Source of the DNA: an uncultured Lachnospiraceae bacterium | GTDB taxonomy: Bacteria > Bacillota > Clostridia > Lachnospirales > Lachnospiraceae | Length of the DNA stretch: 64,000 nucleotides | Direction of reading: 5' to 3' | Assembly: GCA_910579805.1 (NCBI GenBank) | Contig: CAJTWM010000001.1 | Location: 62,001 to 126,000, forward strand | Shown: positions 1 to 10,700 of the stretch, piece by piece | Layout: each line of letters starts with the position of its first letter | Position numbering within the stretch: the stretch's first letter is position 1 | Position numbers and translations under genes: made by a program | Notes under the pieces: generated by a model | Databases searched by the model: none | Told to the model about the DNA's origin: nothing | Seen by the model: the letters and a program-made list of their open reading frames with translations, nothing else

Positions 1-259
1 CTTCGGTCACGTTAATGATGGCATCTTCCGTTACTTCCAGCCAGCTTTCCGCATCCGGCGCGTTCTTTTCATAATACTGGTTGATCTGCGACACACTGCT
101 GCGAAGCCTTAAAGAGCGGATCGCGATAACCGGATCGTCCGAAGGTCTTGTGATCTTCTTTTGTGTCGACATCATAGTGTTGAGCTTATCCTGTGAAATC
201 TTGTTTGTATTGATATTGGATAAGGAATTATTCTGCATAATTTTATTTGTAATTCTCAT
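1..259 (-). CDS. flgL: FlgL, flagellar hook-associated protein 3 (N-terminal 86 codons, cut by window edge)
   Basis: The reverse strand from 259 reads MRITNKIMQNNSLSNIN and continues in frame to the window edge. This is the start typical of FlgL (HAP3), which with FlgK joins the flagellar hook to the filament. The segment KITRPSDDPVIAIRSLRLR is the conserved D0/D1 motif shared with flagellin and FlgL. A Shine-Dalgarno (GGAAAGGG) sits just before the ATG. The gene starts 20 bp after the end of the 623-residue FlgK copy and is the last flagellar gene visible in the flgM-flgN-flgK-flgK-flgL operon. The C-terminal part lies outside the window. Confidence 0.93.
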   Translation of the reverse strand, partial: MRITNKIMQNNSLSNINTNKISQDKLNTMMSTQKKITRPSDDPVIAIRSLRLRSSVSQINQYYEKNAPDAESWLEVTEDAIINVTE

Positions 260-278
260 ACGCTTTGTCCCTTTCCGG

Positions 279-2144
279 TTATACACCTGTCTGTAAAATC
301 AATCTGTCATAAATTTCCGTCATGGTCTGTATCATTTTGGAGGCAAGGTTATAGGAGTTTTGGAACTGCACTAAATTCATTGCCTCTTCGTCCGTATCCA
401 CACCGGAGATCGATAACCGCTGATTATCTATTGTGGTAGAAATATTCGTATAGTTCTCTAAAAAGGTATTGGCCGCATTTGCGTTCAGGGAAATATCCGA
501 AAGGATACAGGTAAGGAAATCGCCCGCTGTACAATTCCTGAAAATCTTCTTATCACCCAGCATCTTGACAATGTTTTCCACTACGCCGTACTGATCCACC
601 CCGGCCGCCGGATCCGTCTTAGTCGCAAGAAGATCCGCGTTGTTCACCAACGCCGCCAGAACGTTGACATTCTTCGCCGTTATATTATAATAACTGGATC
701 CCGAGCATTTAACGCTGCCGCCCTTATCCCATTTATCATAACGGGAGGCTGCGGAAAAGGAATATTGCTCTCCGTTTACCATATCGCCTGTAAAGAGAAT
801 ACATCCCGGATCGCCGTTGCTTGCATAGCCGTCGCACAAAAGATCGTTGACTTCCTGCGCAAAATTTCTGATCCATTCGTTCATCTGCGACATATAGTAG
901 GGAATACCCTGATAATTCACAGACGACCCTACTTCCGCCGTTTTTCCGTTGATCGTACTGGTCACCGCAGTGTCGCTGAGCTGTTCGTCTATATCGAAAG
1001 TGTAAAAATACGACGTTTTTCCCGTAGCGGGATCGTATTCCTGTGAAAAAGTCCAGTCGCTGTAATAGTAAACCTGATTCGCCAGCGTGACTCTTCCCTG
1101 TTCTGCAAGATTACATTTGTTCAGATTCGTAAGATAGTCCGCCGTTACTTCTACCTTGACCTGATTTCCGGTAACCTTTTTGATCTCTCCGCTAAAGAAT
1201 TCTTTATTATTTCCGTCCCTCAGATCCAAAAGCCCTCTCAGCGAACCTTTGGAAGTCTTTCCCAAGTTAAAGTGCTGGCCGTTAGACCACTCAATATCAT
1301 ATAAACCGTCGATATCGCTCTGATGTACTTTTTCTTTATTGGATCTTGCCGTACACTGCAGCGTAAAATAATCGTTACCGTTGACCAAAAGCTGATTGCC
1401 CCCGATCTTTACGATACAGTTGGTTGCGCCCGTTTCCCTGTCCGGATTATTGGCGTCGTATACCTTTACTTCGTTTACTTCCACGTCTACGATCTCGGAA
1501 AGCTGGTCTATCAAAAGCGCCCTTCTGTCACGCAGCTCGTTTGCCGTTCCCCCGGTCGCAAGCTCGATCACGTTAATCTGTTTATTTAATGTGGCAAGCT
1601 CAGAGGCGATGGAATTGATCTCGTCTGTCTTAACCTTGATTTCCTGATTGATGCTTTTCTGCAGTTCTTCTAAATTTCCTTCCAGATTGTTGAAATATTC
1701 ACAAAGGCTGGAAACATAGCCGATAAACTGCGCTTTTGTGGTCGTACTCGCCGGATTTTTCTCCACTTCATTCAAAGCTTTTACCATCTGATTAAATATG
1801 GATTTGAAACCGTCGGTGGTACTGTCGTCCGTAAAATAAGACTCTATCTGTGCATAATAAGAAGATTTTACGTCATATTCCCCTACAAGGGACTGGTTAT
1901 TCCAATATTTTGTATCATAAAACTCATCGCGGATACGCTCTATCGCAATCGTATCCACGCCTGCTCCTGCACAGCCGTATGTGGTAAAGGTACGGAGAGC
2001 TTCATATGCTTCCTGCACTACGGTCTGGCGGCTGTAACCCACCGTATCCGCATTGGAAATATTATTTCCCGTTGTATTCAATGCTGCGTTCGCAGCCCTG
2101 AGTCCTGAAGACGCGATATATAATCCAAAAAATTGTGACGGCAT
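279..2144 (-). CDS. flgK: Flagellar hook-associated protein FlgK, distal copy (621 aa)
   Basis: FlgK (HAP1) is secreted through the flagellar type III apparatus and forms the first junction ring between hook and filament. The N-terminus has the rod/hook family signature (SSGLRAANAALNTTGNNIS, then DTVGYSRQ), and the C-terminus has the matching hook/HAP motif VDTDEEAMNLVQFQNSYNLA. About 250 central residues (roughly 270-500) form the variable surface domain. The ATG at 2144 was chosen because GGGAGG lies 9 nt before it; an in-frame GTG two codons upstream sits too close to that ribosome-binding site. This is the second of two adjacent flgK-type genes. It is about 100 residues longer than the proximal copy, and the extra length is in the middle. 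Confidence 0.92.
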   Translation of the reverse strand: MPSQFFGLYIASSGLRAANAALNTTGNNISNADTVGYSRQTVVQEAYEALRTFTTYGCAGAGVDTIAIERIRDEFYDTKYWNNQSLVGEYDVKSSYYAQIESYFTDDSTTDGFKSIFNQMVKALNEVEKNPASTTTKAQFIGYVSSLCEYFNNLEGNLEELQKSINQEIKVKTDEINSIASELATLNKQINVIELATGGTANELRDRRALLIDQLSEIVDVEVNEVKVYDANNPDRETGATNCIVKIGGNQLLVNGNDYFTLQCTARSNKEKVHQSDIDGLYDIEWSNGQHFNLGKTSKGSLRGLLDLRDGNNKEFFSGEIKKVTGNQVKVEVTADYLTNLNKCNLAEQGRVTLANQVYYYSDWTFSQEYDPATGKTSYFYTFDIDEQLSDTAVTSTINGKTAEVGSSVNYQGIPYYMSQMNEWIRNFAQEVNDLLCDGYASNGDPGCILFTGDMVNGEQYSFSAASRYDKWDKGGSVKCSGSSYYNITAKNVNVLAALVNNADLLATKTDPAAGVDQYGVVENIVKMLGDKKIFRNCTAGDFLTCILSDISLNANAANTFLENYTNISTTIDNQRLSISGVDTDEEAMNLVQFQNSYNLASKMIQTMTEIYDRLILQTGV

Positions 2145-2158
2145 ATTCACTCACCTCC

Positions 2159-3724
2159 CTACATTGCCAGCGTATTGATGATATGTTCTAACATTTCATC
2201 TATTACGTTAATATATCTGCTTGAAGCGTTGTATGCGTTCTGATACATGATCATGTTGCTCAGCTCTTCGTCGGAAGACACGCCCACGATCTGCTCTCTT
2301 GCGGCATCCGCGGACTCTACCGTGATCTCCTGACCTTCATAGATACCGTATGCCACATAAGCGCCGTTCGCTATCTGCGCTACCAGATCTTCATAATATT
2401 CTTCCAATGTGGTCCTCTTCTGCGCGAGCGGATTCAGTCTGTTGTCATCGTCCTCCCTCGTAAAGACTTCTTTTAACTTATCGGCTTTTTCATGGTCGAT
2501 CTCGCCGTCTTTTTTCTTAAAGCTCAAAAGGCTCGGCTCTTGAAGCAGAATCGGATTCACCTGAATATTTCCTAAAATAAATCTGCCGCCGTCTTCCGCT
2601 TTCTCTATAAACAATTCCCAAGGATTCTCGCCGCTGTTGAGTACTTCGTTCATCTTCGTGGTCACATTGTGGATCAGCCTGTCAAACTCCGCTTCGACGT
2701 TCATAAGAACGGATTTGGAGATCGTCTCGCTATAGTACTCCAAATCTTCCAAATCTTCGTGGGTCGCATGATGGTCCCCACGCGCCAAAAGCATACTTCT
2801 CAACTTTCCGACATCCGTATTCAGCTCGGAAGAAATGGGTCTGGACAGGTCGAACAGCTTTGCGCCTTCGATATCGTATACTTTGTTTCCGTCCGAATCC
2901 AAAGAAGCTTTTGCATTTATGATCCAAAACGGCGTATAATATCCGGTCGATACATCTTCCTGCAGACCAATCTCGTAAAAACCGTCTCTCTTTACAAAAT
3001 CATTGCCTTCGATGCGTACCGTTACCGTAGTATCTGCATTTTCTCTATACTCAATATTTGCGTAAGTGGAAAGTTCGTCTAAGATTGAATTACGGATATC
3101 GCGCAAATCGTTTGCCGTTTCCACGCCGCCTGCCTCAATACGGCAGATACGGTCATTCAGCTCTACAAGCTGTTTTCCATAGTCGTTGATCGTATCCACT
3201 GCGATCTTGATCTGGGTATTTAAATTGTTCTGGTATTTCTTCAATCCTTCGTAAATCGCTTCCGCTCTTGTCAAAAAGACTGAGGAATACTGAACAAGCA
3301 TTCCCTGTGTGATGGCGTTGCCCGGATCTTTTGAAAGTTCCTGCACCGCTTTCCATAAATCTTCATAAATTCCCTGAAAAGCCACTCCGTCCATCTCGCC
3401 GAGTAACGACTCTATTTCGCCGAGGGTTTCCGCACTGACCTGATAGTAGGAACTCCGCCCTACTTCTTTCCGATATGTTTTATCGAGGAATTCATCTCTG
3501 ACCTGTCTTACTTTAGAATAATAAACGCCAAGACCTGTCTGCTGGTTCGCAACGGCTTTGGGGTTTATCGATAACGTCGAATATTCCATTGTACCAAGGA
3601 GGATCTGCTGACGCGTAAACCCTTGCGTATCCAGATTCGACATATTGTGCGCCGTAGTGTTCAGCGCGTTCTGACTTGTTCTAAGGCCGGAAGAACCGAC
3701 ATATAAAGCTCCCATTAATGGCAT
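2159..3724 (-). CDS. flgK: Flagellar hook-associated protein FlgK, proximal copy (521 aa)
   Basis: A second FlgK-family protein, encoded directly upstream of the other with only 14 bp between them. It has the N-terminal rod/hook signature (SSGLRTSQNALNTTAHNMS, then DTQGFTRQQ) and a FlgK-type C-terminus (DEELSNMIMYQNAYNAS). A strong RBS (AGAGGTGAT) precedes the ATG. The two copies share only the terminal coiled-coil regions; the middle parts are clearly different. One may form the hook-filament junction while the other is a paralog with a changed exposed domain. Which one is the functional FlgK cannot be told from sequence alone. Confidence 0.9.
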   Translation of the reverse strand: MPLMGALYVGSSGLRTSQNALNTTAHNMSNLDTQGFTRQQILLGTMEYSTLSINPKAVANQQTGLGVYYSKVRQVRDEFLDKTYRKEVGRSSYYQVSAETLGEIESLLGEMDGVAFQGIYEDLWKAVQELSKDPGNAITQGMLVQYSSVFLTRAEAIYEGLKKYQNNLNTQIKIAVDTINDYGKQLVELNDRICRIEAGGVETANDLRDIRNSILDELSTYANIEYRENADTTVTVRIEGNDFVKRDGFYEIGLQEDVSTGYYTPFWIINAKASLDSDGNKVYDIEGAKLFDLSRPISSELNTDVGKLRSMLLARGDHHATHEDLEDLEYYSETISKSVLMNVEAEFDRLIHNVTTKMNEVLNSGENPWELFIEKAEDGGRFILGNIQVNPILLQEPSLLSFKKKDGEIDHEKADKLKEVFTREDDDNRLNPLAQKRTTLEEYYEDLVAQIANGAYVAYGIYEGQEITVESADAAREQIVGVSSDEELSNMIMYQNAYNASSRYINVIDEMLEHIINTLAM

Positions 3725-3741
3725 AATATCACCTCTTTTTC

Positions 3742-4263
3742 TTATTGCTTCGCATCAAAGCCGCCGTTTAACCTGCCGCCCATCTTGTCGCCCGACATAT
3801 AGGCTCCTTTTGTATAGTTGGCTGTTTCCGGCGCCGCTTTCAACGACTGGATGACCGTCATGTCAAATTCGATCATCTCCATCGCGTTCTTGATCAGCTC
3901 CCTGTTCTGGTCGTTCACTCTCTCCATCCTGTGTACGACGTCCTTGAGCTCATCATGGATCCCGGCAAGCCTGCCGCTCTCCTGTGGTCTGTCCTGAAGC
4001 ATTTCAATCAAATTAACCAGTTTTAATTCTTCAACATCCTTGTTAATTACGTTGGCGATATCTCCAATAACTTCTTCTCTTTTCCTTTCCAAGTGTTGGA
4101 TTCTTCCTACAACGATTTGTTCTTCATCCGTGATCTGCTGTAAAGCATGTAAATCCCCCTGTATGATTACAGGGGTTTTCTGAGTTGACAATACTACTAA
4201 ATTTTCATATTCTGAAATTTCATTTTCCAGAATGGTCATTAGATTTTCCATTAAACTTGCCAA
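3742..4263 (-). CDS. flgN: FlgN-family flagellar export chaperone
   Basis: This 173-residue, mostly alpha-helical, charged protein lies between flgM and the flgK pair, the usual place for FlgN. FlgN is the cytoplasmic chaperone that keeps FlgK and FlgL unfolded for export. The long heptad-like helices (about residues 5-135) and the flexible Gly-rich tail fit the family. The start is a TTG at 4263 with GAGG 8 nt upstream; an ATG four codons later (MENLMTI) has no good RBS. The RBS overlaps the end of flgM, so the two are probably translated in sequence. Confidence 0.85.
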   Translation of the reverse strand: MASLMENLMTILENEISEYENLVVLSTQKTPVIIQGDLHALQQITDEEQIVVGRIQHLERKREEVIGDIANVINKDVEELKLVNLIEMLQDRPQESGRLAGIHDELKDVVHRMERVNDQNRELIKNAMEMIEFDMTVIQSLKAAPETANYTKGAYMSGDKMGGRLNGGFDAKQ

Positions 4264-4268
4264 ATGGA

Positions 4269-4538
4269 TTACCTCATTTCTGCCAGTAATTTATCTGCAA
4301 AGGATTCGTTACTTACCTGATAATTACCTGATCTGATACTTGCTTTCAGAGGAGCAATCAGTTCTTCACGCACATCCGGCGCTGCTGCAACCGCCTGCTT
4401 CGCCGTCTGGTAATCTTTGCCTATACTGGATAACTGCAATTCATCAAAGCGGCTTACTGTCTTTTTATTGTTTCCCGCCTTCACCTTGCTCGTTTCTTTA
4501 TATATCTGTTGTACCTGGGTGTATGCCTCAATACGCAT
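4269..4538 (-). CDS. flgM: FlgM, anti-sigma-28 factor
   Basis: An 89-residue protein beginning MRIEAYTQVQQIYKE, typical of Firmicute FlgM, with the sigma-binding C-terminal helices (VREELIAPLKASIRSGNYQV, then SFADKLLAEM). FlgM holds the flagellar sigma factor inactive until the hook is complete, when it is exported. The ATG at 4538 was chosen because GGAAGGAGGAG lies just upstream; a longer frame starting 12 codons earlier has no such signal. It is the first gene of the operon and sits directly behind a sigma-28-type promoter, so it feeds back on its own transcription. Confidence 0.9.
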   Translation of the reverse strand: MRIEAYTQVQQIYKETSKVKAGNNKKTVSRFDELQLSSIGKDYQTAKQAVAAAPDVREELIAPLKASIRSGNYQVSNESFADKLLAEMR

Positions 4539-4593
4539 ATATACTCCTCCTTCCCTGTACTTGACTTTCATCATATAAACTTGCTTATTAAGA

Positions 4594-4620
4594 ATATCGG
4601 ATTATTTGATATTTACTTTA
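4594..4620 (-). promoter_or_regulatory. Sigma-28 (SigD) promoter of the flgM operon
   Basis: On the minus strand TAAA (4617-4620) is followed by 16 bases and then CCGATAT (4594-4600). This matches the SigD/FliA consensus TAAA-N(14-16)-GCCGATAT in both boxes and in spacing. It lies about 55 bp before the flgM start codon. Confidence 0.85.
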
Positions 4621-4670
4621 GTTCTTTTTGAGATTTCTTTCGAATTCTTTTTCCTGACAGGGAAGAATAA

Positions 4671-4706
4671 GGAAAAACTGCCCACAGGATTTCCCCGTGA
4701 GCAGTC
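4671..4706 (-). terminator. Rho-independent terminator after the amylase gene
   Basis: On the minus strand a 12-bp stem (ACTGCTCACGGG pairing with CCTGTGGGCAGT, two G-U pairs, 5-nt loop) is followed by TTTTTCC. It lies about 50 bp beyond the amylase stop codon and separates it from the flagellar promoter. Confidence 0.85.
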
Positions 4707-4753
4707 TTTCGTAAATGATATATTTAGTAGTAGGAAGAGCGTTGTATAAAAAA

Positions 4754-7700
4754 TTAATTTAACAGATTCCACCACCATGCTACCGTTCTGCTGGTAATCT
4801 TAAAGGTTACCTTTTTGGTTCCGCCGTAATTGCCGAGTCCCTTGATGGTTACGCTTGCGGTTCCTTTTTTCACATTGTTGACATAAGAATCTTTCACGAT
4901 CTCATAATCCTGACCGTACACCAGATCCGTAGTGCCTATCTTGATCTTCGTGAAATCCTGTGCGTCTATGGTGATTGCTTTTCCGGTATATACCTTAGCC
5001 TGTACCGTTACTTTCGCACCGGAAATACTTGCCTGTACCACACGGTAGGTAGTCTCTATCGTTCCCTTGTAATTGCTGTTATCTTTTGCCGTTGCGATCA
5101 TCTTAACGGTAGTATAACCCGTTTCCCCGATGGCAACCGTATCCGTCTTTGTTTTCTCTTCCTCAACTCCCGCTTCATTGGTCACATAATATTTTACTTC
5201 ATAATCTTTATTATTGACCAGTTTCGCTCCCGTATTCTCGGTCAGAACCGGTGCGGAAATGAACGCGCCGTTCTTATCTTTAAATACTTTATCTACCGCG
5301 GTCAGTTTCAGTGTTCCCAAATCGGATTTTACAACGCTGAAGGTCGTATGCTTTGTATCCGCCGCATCCATATTAAAGATCGTTCCGGCAAAATTGCCTG
5401 TTCCGATGATCTTAACATACGGTATTTTGTTTGCAGGCGTTTCCTCTGTTGTCAGCGCCTTGTTATTCACAAAGGTCAGTTTATAGTCGGTGCCTTCTCT
5501 TAACGTTACGCCGTCATAGCTTACGGAAACCGCAGCCTTCGCGCCCTTCTTTTCATAAGCCGCTTCCGGCGCAACCTGATATTTCAGCCTGCTGTCGTCC
5601 GCTTTCAGATCAATCTTTGTTACGGTAAATTTCTTGGTAACCGTACCTGTGTATTTTCCTTTACCGGTAAATACCATAGTAGCCGATCCCGGCTTATCGT
5701 TCTTCTGATAGCTTACCGTATAGTCCTTTCCTTGGGTAAAGGTATCTTCTTTGCCCGGTTTCGCCTTCAGTGTGATTTCGCCCGGCTGTACCGCCTTGCC
5801 GCTTACGACGTCGTAAACCACTTTCTGCTGCCAGTTGGCTTCGTCTACCTGCGCCACGGAAGATAATTTCACGCCCGTGATCTTATAAGTCTTTGTTACG
5901 CTGCCAATATAACCTTCTTCCGGAACGCCGGTGATCGTAACCTGCGCCGTTCCGACTTCTACCTGATTGTTATAAGAAACCGTATATTCCTTGCCAAGCG
6001 TCAACGGTTCTTTGTTGCTTCCCTTCGGTACTACCATCATGAGGGGTTCGATCGCCGCTCCCGTATATTCCTGACTATAGGATCTCTTGTTTTCCGGGAA
6101 AGTAATCACCGTGTTCTTGATATAGGTGACTGAATCTTTTGCGTAAATCCTGATCCTCTTCGTCACGCTGCCCGTAAAGTTTCCCCTACCGGTTTCCGCA
6201 TCATACAGGCCCGTAATAACTAAATCATAATCGCCTGCCGTCTTTACAGTGGATAATGCTTCTCCCGTTCTATTTCCGTTTTCATCCAGTAAATAGTATT
6301 CCGCTTTATAATCTTTCGTTCCCAGCTTTATGCCGTTATGGGTGATCTTGGTTAACGGTTTTAAGTTTTTGCCGGTTTCGATCATTGCATCCTGATATAC
6401 GATATCCGTGCCTTCCACATCCTTCGGAAGAATGTTGAACTCTGCCACATCCCGACCCGTATAGTTTCCTTTACCGGTTACGGTAACCGTTGCGGTACCT
6501 ACTGTCTTGTTATTTTTGTATTTCACCGTATAGTCGGTTCCGGGTTTCAATTCGGTAAGGCCGTAATATACCTTTAACTGCGCCGGCGTAAACGTAATGT
6601 TTTTGCCTGTATAGGTCTGATCCGGAATCTGATTGATAATAAAGCGTTCTTCAAATTCACCTTCTGCAAGGACTACCGTACCGCCCTGCGCTGCAGCCGG
6701 AATCAATACCGTTACATTGCCGTTTTCGTCGGAAACATATCTGGTTCCGCTATAGCAGTCCGTATACATGGCTCCTGCTTTCAGCCCTGCTATCGTATAC
6801 TCAATCTCTTTGTCCGTAATGTTCAGACCCACCGTCAGCGTCGTATCGCCCCAGCTTCTCTGGAATACGTCCAAGCCTTTTTCGTCGGAGGCTTCTATTG
6901 TCTTACGGCTTCCTTTTGCCAGCACTTCCGAATATTTATTACGGATGGCCAGCATTTTCTTATAATGTGCAAAGGTTGCATTGCTTTCATTGGCCTGTGA
7001 CCAATCAAAATCATAGCGGTTCTCCTGATACGGATAGTTGTTAGCGCCGGTCATACCCAGCTCTTCACCGTAGTAAATCACTACCTGTCCTTTGGAAGTG
7101 ATCTGTAGGGAAGCCGCTACTCTTGCAAGCTCCGTCGCTTTCTCTTTGGATACCTTTCTCTCATTAACAAGTGTATAGATGTACCCGTCTTCGTCATGGC
7201 TGCCGATAAACGCGCCTAACGTAGCCGTATTGTCGATCGCCGCATTCCTTGCGTTTAAGAACTTCTCCGTATCACTGATCTTTCCTGTTGCAAAATCAAG
7301 CGCCCTGCCATTGTAATCGAAATCCAGCAGGGAATCCATGCGTCCGCCGCGAAGCATTCCGTTATTGGTTCCATAACCTGCGCCCGCCCATTCGCCGATC
7401 ATCTTAAAGTCAGGATCGATCTTTGTCAACGCATTCTTAAATGCGGACCATGTTGTATCATCCACATGTTTTACCGTATCCACACGGTAATAATCAATAT
7501 CATATTTGCTGATCCAATTGGACTGCCACTCTACCAAAAGTTCCCTTACTTCGTCCTTTTCCGTCAGGAAGTCAGGAAGTCCCGATAAAGATGACATCTG
7601 GTCATTGCCGTCCACCATTTCAGAGCCTTCCCTGATCATACGGATCGGGTTGCCCGCTTCGTCCTTCAAAAGTCCGTTAAAGTAGCCCTCCTGCCCATAA

Positions 7701-10700
7701 CCGGAATGATTCAATACCACATCCACCATGATCTTCATTCCTCTGGCATGAGCCGCATCCAGTAATTCCTTAAATTCCTCCTCGGTTCCGAGATGGGAAT
7801 CAATCTTCTCAAAGTTACTTGCCCAATAACCATGGTATCCCCATGAAGTAATACCCGCAACATCCGTCTGAAGGCCCGCCTTCATATCGTTTGCCACGAT
7901 GGGCGTGATCCAGACTGTGTTGACGCCAAGGTCTTTTAAATAATCCAGTTTCTGCGTCAGACCGGCGAAATCACCGCCATGGTAGCTGGAAGGACCGGTT
8001 GCACTTGTATCATAACCGGGGTTATTATTGCTTGGATTTCCGTCGAAGAAACGATCCGTCACTGCAAAATAAATGATCGCTTCATCCCAGTCAAAGTCCG
8101 CCCCTTTCTGTCTGTCAACTACGTTTACTTTCGTTTCCGTTTTGTATTCGTTTGCGTATTGGTCGATCACCGTGATCGGAATGTTCTTCTCGCCGGCTGC
8201 TACGCCTTCTTTCACCGCAATGGAAAGCTCCATCAGTTTCGGATCTACCGGCGTCAGTCCTCCGCCAAGCGCGGTCAGATCCGCCATGATACTGGATGCC
8301 TCCATACCGGAAACGTCCGCCCCGTTCTTTCCTTCAAAAGCAACGGAAAGCACATTGTTATCATTGTAATCCATATTTGCATTGAAAACTTCTGCAGTTA
8401 CATTAGCTTCAAAAGTCTGATATTCACATACGGAATATTTCTGATCCTCGGTCGTTACTTCATTGAATTTATCCAATACATATTCCGGATCGGAAGATGC
8501 GGTTTCTTTTAAAATATAGCGGTACTGATAGGTTCCCGGAACCAGATTTTCAAGGTCGTAAGTATATCTCTGATCCTCTGCATTCCAAACCATGTTATAA
8601 GCTTTTCCGTTGATCTCGATCTGTACGGACGCATAACCGCCTTCGCTGCCTGCTTTGAATTTCTCATCATTTCTGTAATAGAAGTGGATCTTGCTTTCTT
8701 TCGGCGCAATTTCATAACCGATGTTGTACGGATAGGCACCTACGACGCCTTTGCCCTCTTCTATTTTAATTTTGATCACGCTTTGGTCAACCGGCATGGT
8801 AATAAAATGGTCGCCGCCGTCTTTTTCCCCCCAATGGTCGCCTACCGCCGCGCCTTCGGGAAGGGTATCCGTTGCCTCATAGGTTCTTTCCAAACAGAAC
8901 GTGATGGTATCCAGTCCCTGTCCCAGCGGAATGACCGCCATTTTCTTGTTCCCTTCGCCTTCAAAGGGATAGAAGCCGGTATAGCCGTTGTTCCAAGTAT
9001 AGAAATACCAGTCGGAAGCCGTTTGGGTAGTACGGGTATATTCCGCAACGATATATCTCTTTTCCAGCGGAACGATTTCCGGTAATTCGGTATAAATATT
9101 TGTCCTGCCGGCGCCGTCTTGATAAACAATGTAAAGCGTCTTGTCTTCGCCGTCGGTATTCTTATATACTCTGTCACTATCCTGCCATGCCCAGTCGTCA
9201 CTATAGGAACGCGGGATAATGCTCATATTGGCATAGCTTACTTCAGCCGTAGCTTTCATCCAAGTATTTCCGTCTGCAAGTACTTCCGTTTCCGTAAAAT
9301 AAGTCGGTGCTTTCGCTGGCGCCCCGTCCGTTTCCCAAATCCAAAGCGCCGCATCTTTTATCGTCGTATGAATCTCATCATAGTAATAGATCGTGTATTT
9401 GTATATTGCCTCTACCACATTTACCGAAAAGTCGGCGGTAATTTCCTTTCCTTCCGCATCCTGTCCTTTCGCAGTCAAAGTAAAGGACGTCACATCCGCC
9501 GGAAAATCTTCGCTGATGCTTACTGTCGGTACGCCTTCCACCGCTGCCAATGTGATCTTTCCTGCATATTCCGCTTTCGCGGTCTCTTCCGACAGGGCAT
9601 AAGTAACGGCTGCGTCGGACGTAATGCCGTTTGCCGCATACAAGGTCCAGCCCGCTGGAAGCTTTGCACTATTACCAAGTTTTACAATAGGCGCCTCGCC
9701 CGGCATTTTCAATCCGGCAATATAGAATACGCTATTGCCGTCTACGAGCGGATTGGTATTGCGGTCGTCCGTCACCCATTTGTCCTGCTTCGCAGGATCG
9801 GTCTCATTTGCGTCAAAATAGACAAACTTATAGGTATATCTGCCTGCCGCCAAACCGGTAAGGGTTAACTCCCACTCTCCCGTTTCCGCATTTTTCTTCA
9901 GCATATATCCGTCTTTATATTCATCCCAACCGTCTATACCCGCTACGCATACTTTCGCATCGTCCGGAAGGGCATTGTTTACATAAGTAAATTTCACCGT
10001 TGTTCCGGTTACTGCCGGATAAGGACTTACCGGCTTATCCACATCGTCTTCGGTAACGGTAACAAGGTCGTTGCCGTTCTCCGCTTTCGGATCCGTATTC
10101 AGCTTATCCTTTGTCCAGGCACCGTTTACCTCAAAACCGTATTCGTAAGTACCCTTATCCATTTTCAGCGTAACCGACCAGTAGCCCGTATCCTCATTGA
10201 ATACCATGGGGACGTTCGTCCATCCGTTAAAGGATCCTTTGACGGTCACTGTTTCCGCCGCAGGGGCAAAGTGATTAAAGGTAGCTTCGCCTTTTCCCGG
10301 AACCGGACTCTTGACATTGCCATCTTCCGTATACTCTTTTGCCAAAATCGTTACTTTCACTGTGGCTGTATTATTTTCGTCACTGGTATCCGTTGCCGTT
10401 AATGTGACCGCCTTCACGCTGGCATCTAAAGTGTTTTTAACCAGCAGCTTCTGACTGCCCACATCACCGGTTATTTCAATATGCTCGCTGTACGCTGAAG
10501 ATTCCTGCGACAGCGCATACGATACGGGGATTGTTGCCTCATTATCCTCTTTATATCCGCTTAACTGGGCATCCAATGAAAGTTCCTGATTCTTCAATGC
10601 GGTAACGTTTGTACCTAATATACCGTTGATCGTAAAACCTTTATTACCGCCCACCGCATAATGCTCACCGTTGGCATTTGCAACCCGGTATGCAAAAAAT

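Noticed and set aside
9119..9868. A 249-residue plus-strand frame inside the amylase gene
   Set aside because: Basic, Phe/Arg-rich composition typical of antisense translation, no RBS, and the minus-strand gene is certain.
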